In this document: in pieces, positions 12,690 through 13,416 of the stretch
How the letters are laid out: each line of letters begins with the position of its first letter
How positions within the stretch are numbered: the stretch's first letter is position 1
Source: an uncultured Eubacteriales bacterium
Lineage (GTDB): Bacteria > Bacillota_A > Clostridia > Oscillospirales > CAG-272
DNA: 13,416 nucleotides
Direction of reading: 5' to 3'
NCBI GenBank assembly: GCA_900555345.1
Contig: USKS01000012.1
Coordinates: forward strand, 1 to 13,416
The notes under the pieces: model-generated
Database searches by the model: none
What the model saw: the letters and a program-made list of their open reading frames with translations, nothing else
What the model was told of the DNA's origin: nothing
Program-made: the position numbers and the translations under genes

Positions 12690-12993
12690 GCCGCGGGAGC
12701 GCGTCAGTCGGCTGTATGCGCCACGTTACCGGCGCAGGGCGTCGCCCGCCGTCTCCGCCGTCTGCGGGAGGGCAGGTCGACGCGGCACGGCGCGGGAGCG
12801 CGGCTGAGGAGTAAAAATTTCCGTGTACGGACAAAAATGGCACGCGGCGGTCTCAAAGTGCCGCAGGCGCTAAAGTCCCGTGCCCGGCGGCACGCGGCGA
12901 TCTCAAACTAAAGTCCCGTGCCCGGCGGCACGCGGCAAGCATGGAACTTACCTGCCTGCATACTTGCTGTATTTTGTCGGGGACGCGACCGGT
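12690..12993. other. GC-rich intergenic spacer with repeats
   Basis: About 300 bases between the exporter promoter and the end of gatB. No ORF with a ribosome site or family-like residues is seen. CGCGGGAGCGCG occurs twice, at 12692-12703 and 12791-12802. A small palindrome TCCGTGTACGGA (12820-12831), flanked by A/T-runs, could stop transcripts from gatB weakly. The tandem repeat at 12839-12936 is listed separately. Confidence 0.5.
12839..12936. repeat. 38-bp tandem repeat with GC-rich hairpins
   Basis: The segment 12870-12898 (beginning CTAAAGTCCCGTGCCC, ending GGCACGCGGC) recurs exactly at 12908-12936, a period of 38 bp. The linking part GGCACGCGGCGATCTCAAA (12889-12907) also occurs upstream at 12839-12857 with one change, so nearly three partial units are present. 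Each full unit holds a GTGCC-CGGC-GGCAC hairpin. On the minus strand the repeats lie 58-155 bases after the gatB stop, so they may be stability or termination hairpins, or simply slippage-prone sequence. Confidence 0.75.
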
Positions 12994-13416
12994 TTATATG
13001 TCCTGTGCGCCGTCCTTCATTTTTTCCAGAAGTGCCCCTATCTCGGCTGCCAGAAGCGCGGGGTTTGCTCTGCCGCGGCTGAGCGCCATGGCTTTTCCGA
13101 CGATCGCTTTTTCGGCGCTCTTTTTCCCGCCGAGAAAGTCTCGCACCGCTCCAGGAGAGCATTCCGCAGCCTGCACGGCAAGGAGGCTGAGCTCTTCTTT
13201 TGAGTTTATCTGTCCCAGGTTTTCCGTCTCCACCCGCGCCCGCGGGTCGAAATCTCCCTTTTGCAGGTCGGCGACAAGCTTTTTAGCTACGGCGGAATTG
13301 ATAATGCCGTCTCCCATCATGTCGGCAATGCTGCCGAGATGTAAGGCATCAAACGACGGGGTCTCTCCCGGGGACAGCAGGCGCAGGATCTCAGCGATAA
13401 GTATATTGGCGCAAAG
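12994..13416 (-). CDS. gatB: Asp-tRNA(Asn)/Glu-tRNA(Gln) amidotransferase subunit B, 3' end
   Basis: The last 140 residues of GatB, the tRNA-binding subunit of the GatCAB complex, which turns Glu-tRNA(Gln) or Asp-tRNA(Asn) into the amide form. The visible part is the helical middle and the C-terminal YqeY-like tail domain: FDALHLGSIADMMGDGIINS and AVAKKLVADL, LGQINSKEELSLLAVQAAEC, SPGAVRDFLGGKKSAEKAIV, GKAMALSRGRANPALLAAEI, all typical of the family's end. The stop at 12994 is natural. The gene runs off the right edge, so start and promoter are not visible. The next gene in the same direction, the exporter, has its own promoter, so gatB is the end of its own transcript. Confidence 0.93.
   Translation of the reverse strand, partial: LCANILIAEILRLLSPGETPSFDALHLGSIADMMGDGIINSAVAKKLVADLQKGDFDPRARVETENLGQINSKEELSLLAVQAAECSPGAVRDFLGGKKSAEKAIVGKAMALSRGRANPALLAAEIGALLEKMKDGAQDI

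Noticed and set aside
12839..12936. CRISPR array
   Set aside because: The units are contiguous tandem copies with identical linkers; there are no distinct spacers and no cas gene nearby.

Overview
The window looks like chromosomal DNA of a gut-type Clostridia (Bacillota, Oscillospirales/Christensenellales-like). The basis is the mix of genes: a clostridial YgiQ-type radical SAM protein, DUF1934 (YwiB-like), HolA, RNase M5 with a DUF4093-type tail, a YafY/WYL regulator and GatB. AGGAGA-type ribosome binding sites and consensus sigma-A promoters are also seen. The placement is inference, since there is no rRNA or other marker gene. Almost every gene is on the minus strand; the one exception is a small plus-strand ORF at 6719-6835.

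Layout, left to right. 1-1390: 5' part of a YgiQ-family radical SAM gene that runs off the left edge. 1391-1697: no gene recognised. 1698-3952: a co-directional block DUF1934 -> holA -> rnmV; rnmV carries an apparent single-base frameshift in its 3' part. 4034-4786: a ThuA-like protein with its own consensus promoter. 4927-6440: WYL regulator -> Nudix hydrolase. 6441-6975: a compact divergent regulatory region with two near-identical palindromes exactly 50 bp apart. One abuts the -35 of the WYL promoter; the other covers the -35 region of a plus-strand promoter that drives a 38-residue hydrophobic peptide. A strong terminator follows.

6976-10003: an AT-richer cell-surface glycosylation cassette, GtrA (frameshifted) -> GT2 polyprenyl-phosphate glycosyltransferase -> DUF2304 -> GT39-like membrane glycosyltransferase, with a promoter and an upstream AT palindrome. 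10142-12689: one operon from a perfect consensus promoter, made of a multi-pass heavy-metal exporter-like permease, an alpha/beta-hydrolase and a lipoprotein N-acetylmuramoyl-L-alanine amidase, ending in a terminator. 12690-12993: GC-rich spacer with a 38-bp tandem repeat. 12994-13416: 3' end of gatB.

How the parts fit. The glycosylation cassette has the parts list of a lipid-linked sugar system: GT2 would charge undecaprenyl phosphate, GtrA would flip it, and the GT39-like enzyme would transfer the sugar outside the cell. The WYL regulator probably controls its own promoter and the small membrane peptide through the paired palindromes. This is the least explained and most testable unit in the window. 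Two conserved genes (rnmV, gtrA) have single-base frame breaks with intact downstream coding, which points to sequencing/assembly errors or very recent mutations.
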